DNA of 64,000 bases. Origin: JAJYRX01 sp041655275. Lineage in GTDB: Bacteria > Pseudomonadota > Gammaproteobacteria > Burkholderiales > Burkholderiaceae_B. The stretch lies in assembly GCA_041655275.1 (NCBI GenBank), contig JBBAFU010000010.1:1-64000 (forward strand), in the 5' to 3' direction. Each line of letters opens with the position of its first letter. Positions within the stretch are counted from its first letter, which is position 1. The notes below the pieces were generated by a model, which did not search any database, was not told the origin of the DNA, and worked only from the letters and a program-made list of their open reading frames with translations. Below are positions 61,582 through 64,000 of the stretch, in pieces. The position numbers and the translations under genes were made by a program.

Positions 61582-63243
61582 TCAGTCGGTCATGTCGCGC
61601 AGGCGGTTGGGCAGCAGCTCGCCGTGGCGGGCCAGAATCGGGTAGGCTGCCGCTTCCACGAGGTAGGAATTGACGGCCTTGGCATCACGCAGGAAATCCA
61701 GCACCATGGAACCCGTCTCGGCATGCTCCACGCAGCCCGACTTGATTTCGTGCAGGTGCTTTTCCGCCGCCTCCGCCTCGATCTTGCGGAAATGATCCTT
61801 TTCGTAGGCCAGGTGGCGTGCGCTGCGCAGATCCTCGGCCACGAACAGCGAGGCCATGCGGCGCTGGTTGCGCAACAGGCGCTCGACCACGATCTGCAGC
61901 CCGGCCTTCTGCTCGTCGCTGAACACCCGGCCTTTCTTGGTCACATCGGAAGTGATCTTGAGCAGCCCGTGGGTGACCTGGCTCGCCGCGCGTGATACCT
62001 GGGTGGTGAAGCTCAGGATGTCATTAAGGTGGCGATGGTCTTCCTTGGTCATGTTCTCCTGATCCAGCGTCGCCAGGTAGGCGGTGATGCGGCTTTCCAG
62101 CTGGTTGATGGCATCGTCCAGATAGCGCGCGTGATTGATGCGGTGGCGGCTTTCGCTCTGCAGGTCGGCCTTGACCATGCCCAGCAGCGATTGCAGCATG
62201 TCGGCCAGGCGCAGGGCTTCCCGCGCAGCGTTGCCGAGCGCAATCGCGGGCACTTCATGGGCCGAATCATCCAGGTACATCGGGCGCGACGGATCGTCCG
62301 GGTCGGTGCGCCGCGGCAGCAAGCGCACCAGCAGGCGTGCGTAGGGCGGAAGCACCGGCAGGAAGAGGGCGGCGACGATGATGTTGAACAGGGTGTGGAA
62401 GTTCGCCACCGCCCGCGCCGGGTCGCTGGACAGCCACTGCATGGCACTGGCCACCCAGGGCAGGGCGATGAGCACCAGCAGGCTGCCGACGACGCGCGTA
62501 CCCAGATTGCCCAGGGGCAGGCGGCGCGAGGCCGGATCCCCCTGGTCGGGCGTTTCCAGCACCGGATTGATGGCCGAACCCAGGTTGGCACCCAGCACCA
62601 GGGCGCAGGCCAGCGGGGCCGTCACCAGTCCGTGGCTGGCGAGTGACATGATGATCACCACCACGGATACGCTGGAGTGCGCGGCCCAGGACAGCACGGC
62701 TGCGATCCCCATGGCCATGATGGGCTGATCCTTCAGCGCATCGAGCATGATCTGCAGCACGACGGCGTCCTGCACCGGAGCCAGCAGTTGCACCAGCTCA
62801 TGCAGGGAGAGCAGCAGCAGGCCGAAGCCGACGAACACGCGTCCCAGATCACGGCGCCGGCCGGGCTGGTTGCGCCGGAACATCCAGACGCCCACGAGGA
62901 TGAAGGCCGGGGCCAGCGCGGTCAGATTGAACGAGAGCAGCTGGACGATGAGCGTGGTACCGACATTGGCGCCCAGCATCGCGGCCAGGCCCGGCATGAG
63001 CGCCACCATGCCGCCGGCGGCAAAACTGGTGATCATGAGTCCCGTGGCTGTGCTGCTCTGTATGGCGGCGGTGATGCCCAGGCCGGTGAGGAAGGCGCGC
63101 GTGCGCGTGCCCAGCGCACGCCCCATGATGACGCCCAGCCGTGCGCCGAAGGCGCGCTGCACGCCGGACTGGACCATGTGCACACCCCAGAGCAGGAGTG
63201 CGGCATAGCCGCCAAAATCCAGCAGGGCAAACAGCTCTTTCAT
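61582..63243 (-). CDS. Na/Pi cotransporter family protein with PhoU-like C-terminus
   Basis: A 553-residue membrane protein of the NptA/YjbB (PF02690) family, sodium-phosphate cotransporters. About eight or nine spans fill residues 1-305, containing two repeats with the QSSTATGLM (near 62) and the parallel AAHSSVSVV (near 191) motifs that form the inverted-repeat transport core. The C-terminal cytoplasmic 200 residues are helical and PhoU-like (for example HLNDILSFTTQVSRAASQVTHG). It might export or import phosphate. It converges on polA with a 25-base gap, and its start lies 24 bases after the htpX stop, so the two may be cotranscribed. Confidence 0.9.
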   Translation of the reverse strand: MKELFALLDFGGYAALLLWGVHMVQSGVQRAFGARLGVIMGRALGTRTRAFLTGLGITAAIQSSTATGLMITSFAAGGMVALMPGLAAMLGANVGTTLIVQLLSFNLTALAPAFILVGVWMFRRNQPGRRRDLGRVFVGFGLLLLSLHELVQLLAPVQDAVVLQIMLDALKDQPIMAMGIAAVLSWAAHSSVSVVVIIMSLASHGLVTAPLACALVLGANLGSAINPVLETPDQGDPASRRLPLGNLGTRVVGSLLVLIALPWVASAMQWLSSDPARAVANFHTLFNIIVAALFLPVLPPYARLLVRLLPRRTDPDDPSRPMYLDDSAHEVPAIALGNAAREALRLADMLQSLLGMVKADLQSESRHRINHARYLDDAINQLESRITAYLATLDQENMTKEDHRHLNDILSFTTQVSRAASQVTHGLLKITSDVTKKGRVFSDEQKAGLQIVVERLLRNQRRMASLFVAEDLRSARHLAYEKDHFRKIEAEAAEKHLHEIKSGCVEHAETGSMVLDFLRDAKAVNSYLVEAAAYPILARHGELLPNRLRDMTD

Positions 63244-63267
63244 CGGAGCGCCATTCCGGGCCGGTGA

Positions 63268-64000
63268 TCAGCCCAGCTGCAGGGATTGCAGGGCCTGCAG
63301 GCGCTGTTCTATGGGGGGGTGGCTGGCGAACAGCGAGCCCAGGCTGCGCCCGCTGATGCCGGCGGCCTCGAAAGTCTTGGGCAGGTCGCCGGATTCCATG
63401 TTGCCCAGGCGCTGCAGGGCGCGCATCATGGGCTGGCGCGAACCCAGCAGCCGGGCCGAACCTTCATCGGCACGAAATTCCCGCTGGCGCGAGAACCAGG
63501 CGACGATGATGGATGCGAGAATGCCGAACAGGATTTCACACACGATGACCGTGAGGTAATAGCCCATGCCGACGCCGCCGCGCTGGTCGCTGTTGCGCGA
63601 CAGCATGGTGTCGACGACATAGCCGACCACACGTGACAGGAAGACGACGAAGGTGTTGACCACGCCCTGGATGAGGGTGAGTGTGACCATGTCGCCGTTG
63701 GCGATGTGTGCGACTTCGTGACCCAGCACGGCCGTTACTTCTTCCTGGGTCATGGCATTGAGCAGGCCGGTGGATACGGCCACCAGGGCGCTGTTGCGAA
63801 AGGCGCCCGTTGCAAAGGCATTGGGCGCACCCTCGTAGATGGCGACTTCCGGCACGCCGATGCCGGCGCGTCCGGCCAGCTGGTGTACCGTCTGTACCAG
63901 CCAGGCTTCCTGCGGGTTGCGCGGCGCCGCCGGATCGATGACGCGTGCGCCGGTGCTGCGCTTGGCCATCCACTTGCTGATCAGCAGTGAAAAGATGGCG
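63268..64000 (-). CDS. htpX: Protease HtpX homologue (N-terminus outside window)
   Basis: The C-terminal 243 or so residues of a membrane zinc metalloprotease HtpX; the N-terminal membrane spans lie beyond the right edge. The zinc motif is LGHEVAHIANGDM, with the third ligand in SRQREFRADEGSARLLGS. A membrane hairpin follows the active site (VVNTFVVFLSRVVGYVV and YYLTVIVCEILFGILASIIVAWF). HtpX degrades misfolded inner-membrane proteins along with FtsH. The reading frame continues to base 64000 (AIFSLLISKWMAK text), consistent with HtpX. Its stop is 24 bases before the Na/Pi gene start. Confidence 0.93.
   Translation of the reverse strand, partial: AIFSLLISKWMAKRSTGARVIDPAAPRNPQEAWLVQTVHQLAGRAGIGVPEVAIYEGAPNAFATGAFRNSALVAVSTGLLNAMTQEEVTAVLGHEVAHIANGDMVTLTLIQGVVNTFVVFLSRVVGYVVDTMLSRNSDQRGGVGMGYYLTVIVCEILFGILASIIVAWFSRQREFRADEGSARLLGSRQPMMRALQRLGNMESGDLPKTFEAAGISGRSLGSLFASHPPIEQRLQALQSLQLG

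Overview
This 64 kb window is GC-rich, densely coded chromosomal DNA. It looks like a betaproteobacterium of the order Burkholderiales, probably near Alcaligenaceae; that placement is inferred from gene content and order. Pointers are the mdh / GntR / sdhCDAB-sdhE-gltA / odhA-odhB-lpdA block, an EF-P with Arg32 beside its rhamnosyltransferase EarP, a DUF2863 protein, a polyhydroxyalkanoate locus (phaC, phbB, phaR) and the rimP-nusA-infB-rbfA-truB order. Apart from an IS remnant at the left edge, I see no prophage, plasmid, CRISPR array, defence island or secondary-metabolite cluster. The window is almost entirely core metabolism and information processing.

Layout. 1-300: the right end of an ISL3-like insertion sequence, then tRNA-Arg(ACG) on the minus strand. 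301-2900: alkyl-base DNA glycosylase, a cold-shock protein with a structured leader, adenine/adenosine deaminase and a DUF423 protein. 2.9-9.7 kb: a complete YejABEF-type peptide ABC importer with an unusual binding protein and permease, then a DUF1178 protein. 9.7-12.8 kb (minus): DUF2863, earP, efp. 12.8-20.4 kb (minus): a run mdh-prpB-prpC-prpD-GNAT-acnB, joining malate dehydrogenase and aconitase B to the methylcitrate cycle. 20.5-26.4 kb (plus): a GntR/HutC regulator with a palindrome over its own promoter, then sdhC-D-A-B-sdhE-gltA. 26.4-28.7 kb (minus): malic enzyme maeB. 28.9-35.6 kb (plus): odhA, odhB, lpdA, zapE. 35.7-40.6 kb: trpS, a DinG-type helicase and an orphan peptide-binding protein. 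40.7-43.3 kb: bamD (minus), rluD, pgeF. 43.3-46.4 kb: phaC, phbB, phaR. 46.4-47.8 kb (minus): a DUF482 protein and initiator tRNA-fMet. 47.9-50.0 kb: scpB, rluB. 50.0-58.1 kb: a leader with an intrinsic terminator, then rimP-nusA-infB-rbfA-truB-typA. 58.1-64 kb: a LOG-family protein (minus), polA (plus), a Na/Pi cotransporter (minus) and the C-terminal part of htpX (minus, cut by the window edge).

How it fits together. The centre is a carbon-metabolism hub. Citrate synthase, aconitase B, 2-oxoglutarate dehydrogenase, succinate dehydrogenase and malate dehydrogenase cover most of the TCA cycle. PrpB/C/D add propionyl-CoA oxidation, which yields pyruvate and succinate and needs an aconitase for its last hydration; malic enzyme links malate to pyruvate. 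The GntR gene lies between the two divergent arms and is a natural candidate for controlling both. The PHA genes offer an overflow sink for acetyl-CoA. The rest is translation (EF-P/EarP, rimP-infB operon, rRNA and tRNA pseudouridine synthases, tRNAs) and envelope or genome upkeep. No obviously new multi-gene system stands out. The observations most worth testing are regulatory: the GntR operator, the rimP leader terminator, the dyad inside the tRNA-fMet promoter and the csp leader hairpin. The doubly anchored peptide-binding protein of the ABC importer also deserves a check.
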